Counted from the stretch's first letter, positions 8,095 to 15,705 are shown. The stretch is 64,000 bases of DNA from Acidobacteriota bacterium (GCA_003222535.1 QHWJ01000232.1:1-64000); one strand, 5' to 3'. Numbers and translations are program-made. The notes: generated from the letters alone by a model not told the origin.

Positions 8095-9123
8095 CTATGA
8101 CGATAGCAGCGCGCGAGCCAGGGTCACGTAATGGCCGGCCGCCGCTGTCAGCTCGGCGATCGACACGAACTCGTCGGCCGTATGCGCCACGTGAATCGAG
8201 CCGGGACCGAACAGCAGCGGCTCGCCCCACCGGGGCAGAAACGGGATGTCGGTCGTGTACGGAAACACGGCCGCATCGAAACCCGGCACCGTTCTCAGGC
8301 GGACGGGCGGCACGTCGAGCACGTGCTCGATCGCGACGCGCCGCTCGAGCGGCGCGACCGCGCGCCGGACCTCCGCCGCGTCGCTGACGGTGCGGAACAT
8401 GATCTCCGCCTCGGCCGACGGCGAGACCACGTTCGGCGCCACGCCGCCGGCGATCAGGCCGACGGTGTAATGGGTCCGGCCGAGCACCGGGTCGCGGGGG
8501 AGGGCAATCGACCGCAGCTCGACGAGCGTGTCGATCAGCTTGTCGATCGCCGACTCGCCGAGCTCCGGAAACGACGAGTGCGCGGCCCGCCCTCCGGCGC
8601 GGAGCTTGAGTCGCAGAATCCCGCGTGTCGCCACGCCGAGACGATTGTCGGTCGGTTCGCCGTCGATCAGAAAGCGGCTACCGCCGCCGTGGGCCGCTTC
8701 GTTCGCTGCGCGCGCGCCGTCGCTGCCGCGCTCCTCGCCGACCACGAATACGAGGCCAACGCGCGAGTCACCGTCCGACCGGAGCCGATCGGCCGACGCG
8801 ACCTGCGCCGCCAGGATGCCTTTCGCATCGCACGCGCCGCGTCCGTAAATGCGGTCGCCCTCGATCCGGCTTGGAAAAAATGGCGGGACACAGTCGAAGT
8901 GGGTCGAGAAGACGATCTCCGGGCTCGAGCCCGGCGCCGGATCGCCCGAAGTCGCAATCACATTGAAGCGCGCGTCGTCCACGCGCTGTTCGACGACAGA
9001 CCAGCCGCGGCCGCGCAGGTAATCGGCCAGCCATCGTCCCGCCGCGCGCTCGCAGCCCGTCGTGGAGTCGATGTCCACCAGGGCGCGCGTGAGCGCGACC
9101 ACATCGACTGGATCCGCCGTCAC
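8095..9123 (-). CDS. M20 peptidase, probable succinyl-diaminopimelate desuccinylase (DapE-like)
   Basis: A 342-residue M20-family metallohydrolase read from a GTG at 9123 preceded by AGGTGG. Metal and catalytic residues appear in order: FSTHFDCVP (His-x-Asp), GRGACDAKG (bridging Asp), GEERGSDGA (Glu-Glu), DGEPTD, and HTADEFVSI near the C-terminus. Members include ArgE, DapE and carboxypeptidase G. Being last in an operon with dapD, which makes the succinylated precursor, argues for the desuccinylase step. No separate dapE is visible. An upstream in-frame ATG at 9168 is a less likely start. Confidence 0.85.
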   Translation of the reverse strand: MTADPVDVVALTRALVDIDSTTGCERAAGRWLADYLRGRGWSVVEQRVDDARFNVIATSGDPAPGSSPEIVFSTHFDCVPPFFPSRIEGDRIYGRGACDAKGILAAQVASADRLRSDGDSRVGLVFVVGEERGSDGARAANEAAHGGGSRFLIDGEPTDNRLGVATRGILRLKLRAGGRAAHSSFPELGESAIDKLIDTLVELRSIALPRDPVLGRTHYTVGLIAGGVAPNVVSPSAEAEIMFRTVSDAAEVRRAVAPLERRVAIEHVLDVPPVRLRTVPGFDAAVFPYTTDIPFLPRWGEPLLFGPGSIHVAHTADEFVSIAELTAAAGHYVTLARALLSS

Positions 9124-9180
9124 GCGGCCACCTGGCCCACGACAGTAAAGGCAGAGACCGCGGAGCACGCATGGTTCGAC

Positions 9181-9305
9181 AAGCTCACCATGGGCGCTCG
9201 TCGTGAACCTGTCGAAGGATGAGCGTCAATGGCCGTGAGACACAAGCTCACCATGAGCGATCGTCCTGAGCCTGTTGAAGGATGAGCATCAATGGTCGTG
9301 ACACG
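9181..9305. repeat. Tandem duplication of a 62-63 bp intergenic unit
   Basis: Unit 1 (9181-9243) and unit 2 (9244-9305) are the same sequence with about 9 differences; both begin AAGCTCACCATG and contain CCTGT(C/T)GAAGGATGAGC. They fill the dapD-to-dapE-like gap. Mutational divergence indicates an old duplication. Confidence 0.85.
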
Positions 9306-9306
9306 G

Positions 9307-10146
9307 CTAACGGATCCACGCTTCCAGCTCTGTGCGCGTGTCGGTGCGCGAGTCGCGGTATTTGACGATCACGGGCGTCCCCAGCGAGAGCCCCCACTCG
9401 ACGCCTTTGCCGGAGGTGACCGCCCGCGCGCCGGGCACGACGACAGCGCCTTCCGGGATGACGAGCGGACGGTCTCCCGCCGGCTTGATGATCTCGCCGT
9501 GGACGAGGTCGTACACCGGCGTGGATCCGGTCAACACGGTGCCGGCGGCGACAACGGCGCGCGCCTTGACGATCGCGCCTTCGTAGATTCCCGTGTTCCC
9601 GCCGATGAGCACGTCGTCTTCGATGATGACGGGCAGGGCGCCGACCGGCTCGATGACGCCGCCGATCTGCGCGGCGGCGCTGACGTGCACGCGTCGGCCG
9701 ACCTGGGCGCAGGATCCCACGAGCGCGTGCGAGTCGATCATCGATCCTTCCTCGACCCGCGCGCCGATGTTCACATACATCGGCGGCATGCAGATGACGC
9801 CCGGCGCGAGGTACGCGCCGTCGCGAATCGCGGATCCGCCGGGCACGATGCGCAGGCCGGCGGCGAGCCCGGGCTTCTTCAACGGCAGCGTGTCTTTGTC
9901 GTAGAACGGCAGGCGGCCGTGATCCATCGAGGCGTCGACGATGTCGCCGAACTTGAACCCGAGCAGGATGCCCTGCTTCACCCATGTGTTCACGCGCCAG
10001 CCAACCGGGCTCGAGGCGTCGGGCTCCGCGGCGCGCACCTCGCCGGAGGACAGCGCCTCGCGCAGACGAGCGAATGCCGCGCGCGCCGAGTCGCGATCGG
10101 CCGACGCGCCGGCCGAAACCAGCTCTTTGATGTCGGATTCGAGCAT
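9307..10146 (-). CDS. dapD: 2,3,4,5-tetrahydropyridine-2,6-dicarboxylate N-succinyltransferase
   Basis: A 279-residue protein starting MLESDIKELV at the ATG at 10146, close to the usual DapD length of about 274. The C-terminal half is a left-handed beta-helix of hexapeptide repeats (IGARVEEGSMIDSHALVGSC, IGGVIEP, IIEDDVLIGGNTGIYEGAIV). It transfers succinyl from succinyl-CoA to tetrahydrodipicolinate in the succinylase branch of lysine/diaminopimelate synthesis. The frame stays open upstream through the 18-bp array (RTRDGP repeats), but that extension is repeat-derived and unlikely to be the start. Fifth gene of the leftward lysine operon. Confidence 0.95.
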   Translation of the reverse strand: MLESDIKELVSAGASADRDSARAAFARLREALSSGEVRAAEPDASSPVGWRVNTWVKQGILLGFKFGDIVDASMDHGRLPFYDKDTLPLKKPGLAAGLRIVPGGSAIRDGAYLAPGVICMPPMYVNIGARVEEGSMIDSHALVGSCAQVGRRVHVSAAAQIGGVIEPVGALPVIIEDDVLIGGNTGIYEGAIVKARAVVAAGTVLTGSTPVYDLVHGEIIKPAGDRPLVIPEGAVVVPGARAVTSGKGVEWGLSLGTPVIVKYRDSRTDTRTELEAWIR

Positions 10147-10149
10147 TTG

Positions 10150-10382
10150 GGTCCTTGGTTCTTGGTACCTGGTGCTTGGTCCGTCCCTGGTCCTTGGTCC
10201 GTCCCTGGTCCTTGGTCCGTCCCTGGTCCTTGGTCCGTCCCTGGTCCTTGGTCCGTCCCTGGTCCTTGGTCCGTCCCTGGTCCTTGGTCCGTCCCTGGTC
10301 CTTGGTCCGTCCCTGGTCCTTGGTCCGTCCCTGGTCCTAAGCACACTGGACCGAAGACGGACCAGGAACCAAAGGACCAAGA
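10150..10382. repeat. Nine tandem 18-bp units with inverted end sequences
   Basis: GGTCCTTGGTCCGTCCCT is repeated nine times between 10171 and 10332 (first unit one base different, the rest identical). The ends, CTTGGTTCTTGGTACC on the left and GGACCAGGAACCAAAGGACC on the right, are imperfect inverted copies, so the array is enclosed by a stem. It lies 4-236 bp upstream of dapD, inside the operon. Identical units point to recent expansion and probable length variation between strains. Confidence 0.95.
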
Positions 10383-10388
10383 TCGAAC

Positions 10389-10452
10389 AGCCCGTGGTGA
10401 AAGTCTGGCTGCATTCGACCGGTGCGCCGCCAGACGTTCACCACGGACGGCT
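10389..10452. repeat. AGCCCGTGGTGAA hairpin at the end of dapA
   Basis: Left arm AGCCCGTGGTGAA-GTCTGGC at 10389-10409 pairs with right arm GCCAGAC-TTCACCACGG-CGGCT at 10429-10452. The dapA TAG is the outer edge of the right arm. A related AGTCCGTGGTGCAA / TTGCACCACGGGCT pair frames 37384-37617, and CAGTCCGTGGTG occurs at about 1140. Confidence 0.85.
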
Positions 10453-11350
10453 AGACGAACGCCGCTTTGAGCAGGCCGAGCTCTTTCAGCACGTGCAGGA
10501 TCTTGTCCTTCGACTCGGCCTTCGGCGACACCATCGGCAGCCTGAACACCTCGTCGATGAGCCCCATGGCCGCCATCGCGGCCTTGACCGGACCCGGATT
10601 CGATTCGATGAAGTTCGCCGCCATCAGCGGCAGAATCCGCGAGTGGACGGCGCGCGCGGCGGCGAAGTCGTTGCGCTCAGCGATCTCCACCATCTGCACC
10701 ATCTCCGCCGGGATTTCGTTCGATGCCACCGAGACGATGCCCCGCCCGCCCACCGCCATCAGCGGCAGCGTCAGCGCATCGTCCCCCGACAGCACGATGA
10801 AGTCCGCGGGGGACGCGCGGCAGATGTCGCACATCTGCGACACGTTGCCGGACGCTTCCTTCACGCCGACGATGTTCGGGACCTGCGCAAGCCGCATGAG
10901 CGTGACAACCTCGACGTTCACGCCCGTCCGGCCCGGGACGTTGTAGACGACGATCGGCAGCGGCGTGCTCTGTGCAAACGCCCGGTAATGCTGATAGATA
11001 CCTTCCTGCGTGGGCTTGTTGTAGTACGGCGTCACGGAGAGAAAGCCCGAGGCCCCGCGTCGCGCCATCTCGCGAGCGATGTGAATCACGTCCCGGGTGT
11101 CGTATCCGCCAGCTCCCGCGAGCACCGGCGTCTTCCCATTGGCTTCATCGACAACGATCTCGACGACGCGAAGCCGCTCGGCGTCGGTGAGCGTGGGGTT
11201 TTCACCGGTTGTTCCGCAGGGGCAGAGAAAGTGAATGCCCGCGTCGATCTGCCGGCGGGCAAGCCTTCGCACCGCCGTTTCGTCGAGCTCGCCGCTCTTC
11301 GTGAACGGCGTCACCAATGCGGTCCCGACTCCCGTAAATGGCGTTCTCAT
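10451..11350 (-). CDS. dapA: 4-hydroxy-tetrahydrodipicolinate synthase
   Basis: A 299-residue class I aldolase starting MRTPFTGVGTALVTPF at 11350. Visible signatures are CGTTGENPTLTDAER, the tyrosine-containing YYNKPTQEG and YNVPGRTGV loops, and the Schiff-base lysine in VGVKEASGN. It condenses pyruvate with aspartate semialdehyde, the first committed step to diaminopimelate and lysine. The start is preceded by GGAGAG. An upstream in-frame extension would be read from the REP element and is not a credible N-terminus. It lies between dapB and dapD, with about 300 bp of repeats on each side. Confidence 0.96.
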   Translation of the reverse strand: MRTPFTGVGTALVTPFTKSGELDETAVRRLARRQIDAGIHFLCPCGTTGENPTLTDAERLRVVEIVVDEANGKTPVLAGAGGYDTRDVIHIAREMARRGASGFLSVTPYYNKPTQEGIYQHYRAFAQSTPLPIVVYNVPGRTGVNVEVVTLMRLAQVPNIVGVKEASGNVSQMCDICRASPADFIVLSGDDALTLPLMAVGGRGIVSVASNEIPAEMVQMVEIAERNDFAAARAVHSRILPLMAANFIESNPGPVKAAMAAMGLIDEVFRLPMVSPKAESKDKILHVLKELGLLKAAFV

Positions 11351-11368
11351 GCGTGCTCTCCGGCAGGC

Positions 11369-11428
11369 CTGACCAGCCTCCGCCACGGCTTCGGCGGTCC
11401 GCCGTAGCTTTCAGCGAAGGCGGAAAGC
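11369..11428. repeat. REP-like element, TCCGCC...GGCGGA core (copy A)
   Basis: First of three copies of a roughly 55-bp core beginning TGACCAGCCTCCGCCA, containing GCTTCGGCGGTCCGCCGTAGC and ending GAAGGCGGA. The others are at 18961-19020 and 31141-31195. A trailing CTCCA-containing fragment with CGGCTGAAGCC continues to about 11480. Located between dapB and dapA. Confidence 0.88.
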
Positions 11429-11504
11429 CTGCACTCCAACGACCAACGCCAACGCTCGGCTGAAGCCTTGGCGCTCCAACCTACCCGAACTCCGCCCTGC
11501 CTGA

Positions 11505-11660
11505 CCTACCCGACCTATCCGACCTACCCGACCTACCCGACCCGCGCGACCTACCCGACCCACGCGACCTACCTGACCCACGCGACCTACCCGACCCACG
11601 CGACCTACCTGACCTACCCGACCCACCCGACCTATCCGACCTATCCGACCTATCCGACCC
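11505..11660. repeat. Nonamer array (GACCTACCC and variants)
   Basis: About 17 nine-base units with variants TACCC, TATCC, CACGC, TACCT. On the minus strand this reads GTAGGTCGG, the same family as the in-frame array at 46402-46554 and the decayed one at 13852-13935. It fills the dapB-dapA gap and abuts the dapB stop. Confidence 0.92.
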
Positions 11661-12342
11661 CGAGCACATCGTGCATTGTGTACCAACCCTGTTTGCCCTG
11701 AATCCATCGGGCGGCGGCGAGCGCGCCACGGGCGAAGGCGGTGCGGTCGCGGGCAGCGTGCGTCAGCGTAATCGTTTCCGCCGGGCCGTCGAAGCCGACT
11801 GTATGTGTGCCGGGAATGAAACCGGCGCGGGCCGACGAGACGTCGATCGGCCGCGAAAACCCCGCGTGCTCCATCGCGTGCTTCAGGAGCAGCGCTGTGC
11901 CCGAGGGCGCGTCTTTCTTCGCGGCGTGATGCGCTTCATGCAGAAACGCGCCGAAGTCCGCCTGCGGGGCGAACAGCTTCGCGGCCTGCGCGACGATAGC
12001 CTCGAAGAGCACGACGCCGGTGGAAAAATTCGGCGCGACCACAATCCCGACGCCGGCGTCCGCGATCACCTGCCTGAGCGCGACCTCGTGGGGGGACCAT
12101 CCGGTCGTGCCGACGACCAGGCAAATGCCACGTCGCGCGAGCACCGCCGCATTGGTGGGCACGGAGGCCGCGGTGGAAAAGTCGATCGCGACCTCGACCC
12201 CCGTCCAGCGATCGGCGTCCGGCCCGCCGCCGTGGAGCGGAGAGACCGGGTCGATCACGCCAGCGACTTCGCAGTCGTACTGGCCCGCCAGCTCCCCGAC
12301 GAGCTGCCCCATCTTGCCGTGGCCGACCAGCAGAATCCGCAT
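11650..12342 (-). CDS. dapB: 4-hydroxy-tetrahydrodipicolinate reductase
   Basis: A 230-residue protein, slightly short for DapB, starting MRILLVGHGKMGQLV at 12342 with AGAGAGG a few nt upstream. The N-terminal nucleotide-binding GHGKMG motif, IDFSTAAS, VVGTTGWS and the signature EAHHAAKKDAPSGTA (catalytic His/Lys) are all present. It reduces the DapA product with NAD(P)H to tetrahydrodipicolinate. The C-terminal codons run into the nonamer repeat array. Third gene of the operon, between lysC and dapA. Confidence 0.95.
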   Translation of the reverse strand: MRILLVGHGKMGQLVGELAGQYDCEVAGVIDPVSPLHGGGPDADRWTGVEVAIDFSTAASVPTNAAVLARRGICLVVGTTGWSPHEVALRQVIADAGVGIVVAPNFSTGVVLFEAIVAQAAKLFAPQADFGAFLHEAHHAAKKDAPSGTALLLKHAMEHAGFSRPIDVSSARAGFIPGTHTVGFDGPAETITLTHAARDRTAFARGALAAARWIQGKQGWYTMHDVLGVG

Positions 12343-12389
12343 CTGGCCTCTCTGATCTTCGCGCGCCCTCGTATGCTTCCGCGCAGTTT

Positions 12390-12449
12390 CAAAACCGTAG
12401 GGCGAGCTTCGCCAAGCGGCCACCCTGAAGGGTCGCCCTATCGTTTTGG
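12390..12449. repeat. GTAGGGCGA palindrome between lysC and dapB
   Basis: AAAACCGTAGGGCGA at 12391-12405 pairs with TCGCCCTATCGTTTT near 12434-12448; the internal sequence contains a second hairpin (CACCCTGAAGGGT). Shares the GTAGGGCG flank with elements at 4644 and 8001 but has a different core. Confidence 0.85.
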
Positions 12450-12464
12450 ACCGGTTCTCGCGGC

Positions 12465-13832
12465 TCATTGTCGTCCAAAAAACTGCTCGTGCAACCTCGT
12501 CATCGCCTGCGGGACGTCCGCGTCACGCAGCACGAACGTCACATTGCGCCGCGAGGCCGCCTGCGAGACGAGGCGCAGGGGAATGCGGTCGAGCGACGTC
12601 ACTGCCCGGCCGAACACGGTCGGATCCGCCCTCAGATTCTCGCCGACGGCGCAGATAATCGCCATCTCAGGCTCGCAGCTCGCCTCGGCGAAATTGCGGA
12701 GGTTGTCGAGAATCGCCTCGAGCCGGCGGGTGTCGTCGATGGTGACCGACACGCTCACTTCGGATGTCGTCACCACGTCGACCGCCGTCTTGAACCGCTC
12801 GAAGACCTCGAAGAGCCGGCGCAGGAACCCGTGCGCCATCAGCATGCGCGTGGACGTGATGTCGATGACCGTCACGTCGCGCTTGCAGGCGATGGCGGTC
12901 AACTGCCCCTGCTCGGGACGGCCGTCCGCGGTGATGCGCGTGCCCGGGTTCTCGGGCCGGCGTGAATTGAGGATCCGGACGGGGATGTTCTTTCCGACCG
13001 CCGGCAGAATCGTGCTGGGATGCAGCACCTTCGCGCCGAAGTACGCCAGCTCTGACGCTTCCGCGAAGGAGATCCGCGGCACGACACGCGGCTGCGGCAC
13101 GATGCGCGGATCGGCGGTCAGCAGACCGTCGACGTCGGTCCAGATCTGGATCTCGGCGGCGTCCAGGCACGCACCGAAGATGGCGGCGGAGTAATCCGAG
13201 CCGCCGCGTCCCAGCGTCGATGTGATCCCGCTGGCCGTGGCGCCAATGAAGCCGCCGAGCACGGCGACCTTGCCCGCGGCGAGCACGGGCGCCACACGCC
13301 CGCGCGCCCTTTCACAGGTTTCGATCATGTCAGGTGCGGCGATGGTGTGCTCCGCGTCGGTGACGAGCACGGTGCGCGCGTCGATCCAGTCGCTCGGAAT
13401 CCCGCGATCGGCGATCGCGGCCGCCACGATGCGGCTGCTTGCCAGCTCGCCGACCGCCAGGACGGCGTCGCGTGAGCGCGGCGACACTTCGCGAAGCACC
13501 GCGAGCGCATGGATCAGGCCGCTCAACTCCTCGAGCTCCCGCCGCAGGTCGGCGAGCAGCCGCGTGCGACTCTCGCTCGTGACAGCCGTGGCAACCGCGA
13601 CGTGCCGCTCCACGAGCGCCCGCAACTCCGACGCGGCGCGCTCTGCCGCGCCGTCTTCAGCGAGCTGCGCCGTCGCGACGAGCGTGTCGGTGACGCCGGC
13701 CAGCGCCGATACGACGACGACGGGAGGTGCGGATGGCGTCGCGCGGAGCTGATGACCGACGATGCCGACCAGGCGGATGATGGCGTCGGGATCCGCCACG
13801 GACGTCCCGCCGAACTTCATGACGACGCTCAC
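12465..13832 (-). CDS. lysC: Aspartate kinase
   Basis: A 455-residue monofunctional aspartokinase from a GTG at 13832. The N-terminal VMKFGGTSVAD kinase motif, VVVSALAGVTD, the FIGATASGITSTLGRGGSDYSA block and DVDGLLTADPR are seen. The C-terminal third carries two ACT-type regulatory regions (about residues 305-370 and 385-450; VTVIDITSTRM, RNVTFVLRD). It phosphorylates aspartate at the head of the lysine/threonine/methionine pathway. The ACT domains imply feedback inhibition by end-product amino acids; which one cannot be told. Length fits the long single-chain class. Second gene of the operon, downstream of asd. Confidence 0.95.
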   Translation of the reverse strand: MSVVMKFGGTSVADPDAIIRLVGIVGHQLRATPSAPPVVVVSALAGVTDTLVATAQLAEDGAAERAASELRALVERHVAVATAVTSESRTRLLADLRRELEELSGLIHALAVLREVSPRSRDAVLAVGELASSRIVAAAIADRGIPSDWIDARTVLVTDAEHTIAAPDMIETCERARGRVAPVLAAGKVAVLGGFIGATASGITSTLGRGGSDYSAAIFGACLDAAEIQIWTDVDGLLTADPRIVPQPRVVPRISFAEASELAYFGAKVLHPSTILPAVGKNIPVRILNSRRPENPGTRITADGRPEQGQLTAIACKRDVTVIDITSTRMLMAHGFLRRLFEVFERFKTAVDVVTTSEVSVSVTIDDTRRLEAILDNLRNFAEASCEPEMAIICAVGENLRADPTVFGRAVTSLDRIPLRLVSQAASRRNVTFVLRDADVPQAMTRLHEQFFGRQ

Positions 13833-13851
13833 GACTGCATCCCCAGGTCGC

Positions 13852-13935
13852 GTGGGTCACGTGGGTCGGGTGGGTCACGGTAACCCACCAGACCTACTCG
13901 ACCTACTTGACCTACCCGGCCTACCTGACCTCTCA
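13852..13935. repeat. Decayed nonamer array with inverted halves
   Basis: GTGGGTCACGTGGGTCGGG on the left faces ACCCACCAGACCTACTCGACC on the right, giving a hairpin between asd and lysC. Units belong to the GTAGGTC(A/G)G nonamer family. Confidence 0.8.
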
Positions 13936-14976
13936 TAGCAGCCCCTGCCGATGCATCAGCTCGGCGTTCAGGATGGCTGCCCCTGCGGCGCCGCGAATGG
14001 TGTTGTGCCCGAGCGCGACGAACTTGTAGTCGAGGACCGGGCAGCGCCGGAGCCGGCCGACCGTCACCGTCATGCCGCCGTCCCGATTCGCGTCGAGCGC
14101 CGGCTGCGGACGATTGGCTTCCGTCAGGTACACGATTGGCTGCGGCGGCGCGGATGGCAGGCCGAGCTCCTGCGGCTTGCCGCGGAACGAGTTCCAGGCG
14201 GCGACGATCGCGTCGGCGTCCGGCTGCTCGTCGAGCGCCACCGAAATCGACGCGGTGTGCCCGTTGTGCACCGGCACACGGTTGACCGCCGCGCTCACCG
14301 TCACCGGATGGTTCCGGATCGCCCCGTTCTTCAGCGCGCCGAGGATCTTGTTGGTCTCGGTCTCGATTTTCTCTTCCTCGCCGCCCCCGATGAACGGGAT
14401 GACGTTGCCGAGGATGTCCCACGATGCCACGCCGGGATACCCGGCGCCGGAGATGGCCTGCAGTGTCGTGATGATCGACGTCTTCAGGCCGAACTGCCGC
14501 AGCGGCGCCAGCGCCATCGCGTAGACGATCACGGAGCAGTTCGGGTTCGTCACGATGCGTCCATTCCAGCCACGGGCGGACGCCTGGGTCCTGAGCAGGT
14601 CGAGATGGTCGGCGTTGACTTCGGGAATCAGCAGCGGGACGTCGGCCTCCATCCGGTAGTTGCGCGAATTGGTCACGACGATGTGACCGGCGTGCGCGAA
14701 TGCGCCCTCGATCTCGCCGGCGACCGACGAGTCGAGACCGGAGAACACCAGCGCCGGCGCGCGCCCTGGCGTGGCGGCGTCGACGCTCATCCGCGCGATG
14801 TCCTCCGGGAGCGGATTCGGCAGACGCCACGCCGCTGCGGCGCGGTAAGCCTTCCCCGCGGATCGTTCGCTGGCTCCGAGCCAGGTGACGCGGAACCACG
14901 GATGATCCGCGAGCAGCGCGATGAACTGCTGGCCGACCATGCCGGTCGCGCCGAGAATGCCTACGTCGATCGTCAT
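13933..14976 (-). CDS. asd: Aspartate-semialdehyde dehydrogenase
   Basis: A 347-residue enzyme starting MTIDVGILGATGMVGQQF at 14976. It shows the NADP-binding GATGMVG loop, the nucleophilic cysteine in VTNPNCSVI at about residue 149, and the GAGYPGVASWDILGNVIPF block of the fungal/archaeal-like ASD class. It reduces aspartyl phosphate to the semialdehyde used by DapA and homoserine dehydrogenase. First structural gene of the lysine operon. Upstream are about 60 nt of GAAGAC/ACGAAG-rich repeat, then a terminator and leader peptide consistent with attenuation control. Confidence 0.96.
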   Translation of the reverse strand: MTIDVGILGATGMVGQQFIALLADHPWFRVTWLGASERSAGKAYRAAAAWRLPNPLPEDIARMSVDAATPGRAPALVFSGLDSSVAGEIEGAFAHAGHIVVTNSRNYRMEADVPLLIPEVNADHLDLLRTQASARGWNGRIVTNPNCSVIVYAMALAPLRQFGLKTSIITTLQAISGAGYPGVASWDILGNVIPFIGGGEEEKIETETNKILGALKNGAIRNHPVTVSAAVNRVPVHNGHTASISVALDEQPDADAIVAAWNSFRGKPQELGLPSAPPQPIVYLTEANRPQPALDANRDGGMTVTVGRLRRCPVLDYKFVALGHNTIRGAAGAAILNAELMHRQGLL

Positions 14977-15034
14977 TGTCGTGTCCTTCATGGTCTTCGT
15001 GTTCGTCGTTCCGTCTTCGTGTGCGTCGTGAGTC

Positions 15035-15070
15035 AAAAAAAAAGCCGACGCGGCGTTTAGCCGGTCGGCT
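15035..15070 (-). terminator. Intrinsic terminator upstream of asd, probable attenuator
   Basis: On the minus strand, stem AGCCGAC/GTCGGCT is continued by CGGC/GCCG around a TAAAC loop with one bulged base, followed by nine T residues. It reads in the same direction as asd and lies 59 bp before its ATG, after a short leader ORF. Such a placement has no use as an end-of-gene signal because the only upstream ORF on this strand is the leader peptide. Regulatory function is inferred. Confidence 0.85.
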
Positions 15071-15096
15071 GTGGAAGGCTCGGTTGTAACTGCTGA

Positions 15097-15177
15097 TCAG
15101 CGCTCGAGCACACACACACCGGCACGGCCGGCCCGCGTTCGGCCGAGCCGCTTTCGAATGTCGGAGGTGAAGCACAT
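15097..15177 (-). CDS. 26-residue leader peptide of the lysine operon
   Basis: An ATG-to-TGA frame of 26 codons beginning MCFTSDIRKRLG and ending VCVLER. It has six arginines in the middle and end and no obvious lysine run (one Lys). It begins about 9 nt after a TATACT -10 box, so its mRNA is probably leaderless. It ends 27 nt before the terminator stem. GCCGGT near its 3' end can pair with ACCGGC in the terminator's 5' arm, giving a possible antiterminator. Which amino acid or signal is sensed is unknown; arginine or cysteine codons are the visible candidates. Confidence 0.6.
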   Translation of the reverse strand: MCFTSDIRKRLGRTRAGRAGVCVLER

Positions 15178-15186
15178 GAGAAGGGC

Positions 15187-15192
15187 AGTATA
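15187..15192 (-). promoter_or_regulatory. -10 box for the lysine operon leader
   Basis: TATACT on the minus strand, 9 nt before the leader-peptide ATG at 15177. No convincing -35 is seen at the expected distance. Confidence 0.55.
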
Positions 15193-15304
15193 ACACGGCG
15201 GCCATCTCGCGTCCGAGGATCGTGGCCACGACCGTCTCGGAGCGCCGGATAGGATCGGACCGGATATTGGTTGGATTCTGACGAGATTCCGGAAGAGGGC
15301 TCTG

Positions 15305-15508
15305 TTAAAGGTACTTGAGAAGCCCGCCGAGAGCGGCGAAGAGCACCTGGGCGAGGTTGCGGACGAGCGGCGAAATGTCGCCCTCGTTGACGGCGTTCGC
15401 AACCGTCACGGGATTGGTGACGAAGAGCCAGATGGTCGCCGCCGCCAGCACGATGCTGACGAGAGCGATCAGGGTGAAGAGGCTCACGCCGACGCGTTGC
15501 AGGATCAT
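15305..15508 (-). CDS. Small single-span membrane protein, hypothetical
   Basis: A 67-residue protein starting MILQRVGVSLFTLIALV with a strong hydrophobic helix at about residues 8-33 and a second moderately hydrophobic C-terminus (VLFAALGGLLKYL). Its ATG overlaps the TGA of the preceding small gene (ATGA at 15505-15508), so the two are translated together. No function recognised. It is followed leftwards by the divergent leader region of asd, so it is the last gene of its transcript. Confidence 0.7.
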   Translation of the reverse strand: MILQRVGVSLFTLIALVSIVLAAATIWLFVTNPVTVANAVNEGDISPLVRNLAQVLFAALGGLLKYL

Positions 15509-15699
15509 GGCACTTCGAGCACCATCGTTCGGAACTGTCCGGATTCGTCCTGGCGCCGGTGCGCCCTGGCTGCGTCCGCCGGCGGAAACGCGCAATCGAT
15601 TGCCGGCTCGAGCCGGCCGGCGGAGAAGAAGCGGACAGGTTCTATTACGACATCGACACTCCTGCGGTTCGTCATCCGCTTGATTTCCCCGGCCTTCAT
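15505..15699 (-). CDS. 64-residue hypothetical protein coupled to the membrane protein
   Basis: The frame starts MKAGEIKRMTNRRSVDVV at 15699, or at the inner ATG at 15675, and ends RTMVLEVP with a TGA overlapping the next ATG. It contains a short beta-strand-like core (VDVVIEPVRFFSAG) and no recognised motif. The outer ATG directly abuts the GAGTTGGT octamer array, so that array forms its 5' region. Four-base overlap with a conserved-looking downstream ORF is the main support. Confidence 0.55.
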   Translation of the reverse strand: MKAGEIKRMTNRRSVDVVIEPVRFFSAGRLEPAIDCAFPPADAARAHRRQDESGQFRTMVLEVP

Positions 15700-15705
15700 A
15701 AAGAT

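Noticed and set aside
10171-10332. CRISPR array
   Set aside because: The nine 18-bp units follow each other without spacers and there are no cas genes. It is a plain tandem repeat.
9307-10380. DapD with an 80-residue N-terminal RTRDGP repeat
   Set aside because: The extension is the translated 18-bp array. The family start at 10146 is well supported and gives the usual length.
14977-15200. Lysine riboswitch before asd
   Set aside because: The segment between promoter and terminator is too short and lacks the five-helix aptamer layout. It is filled by a leader ORF.
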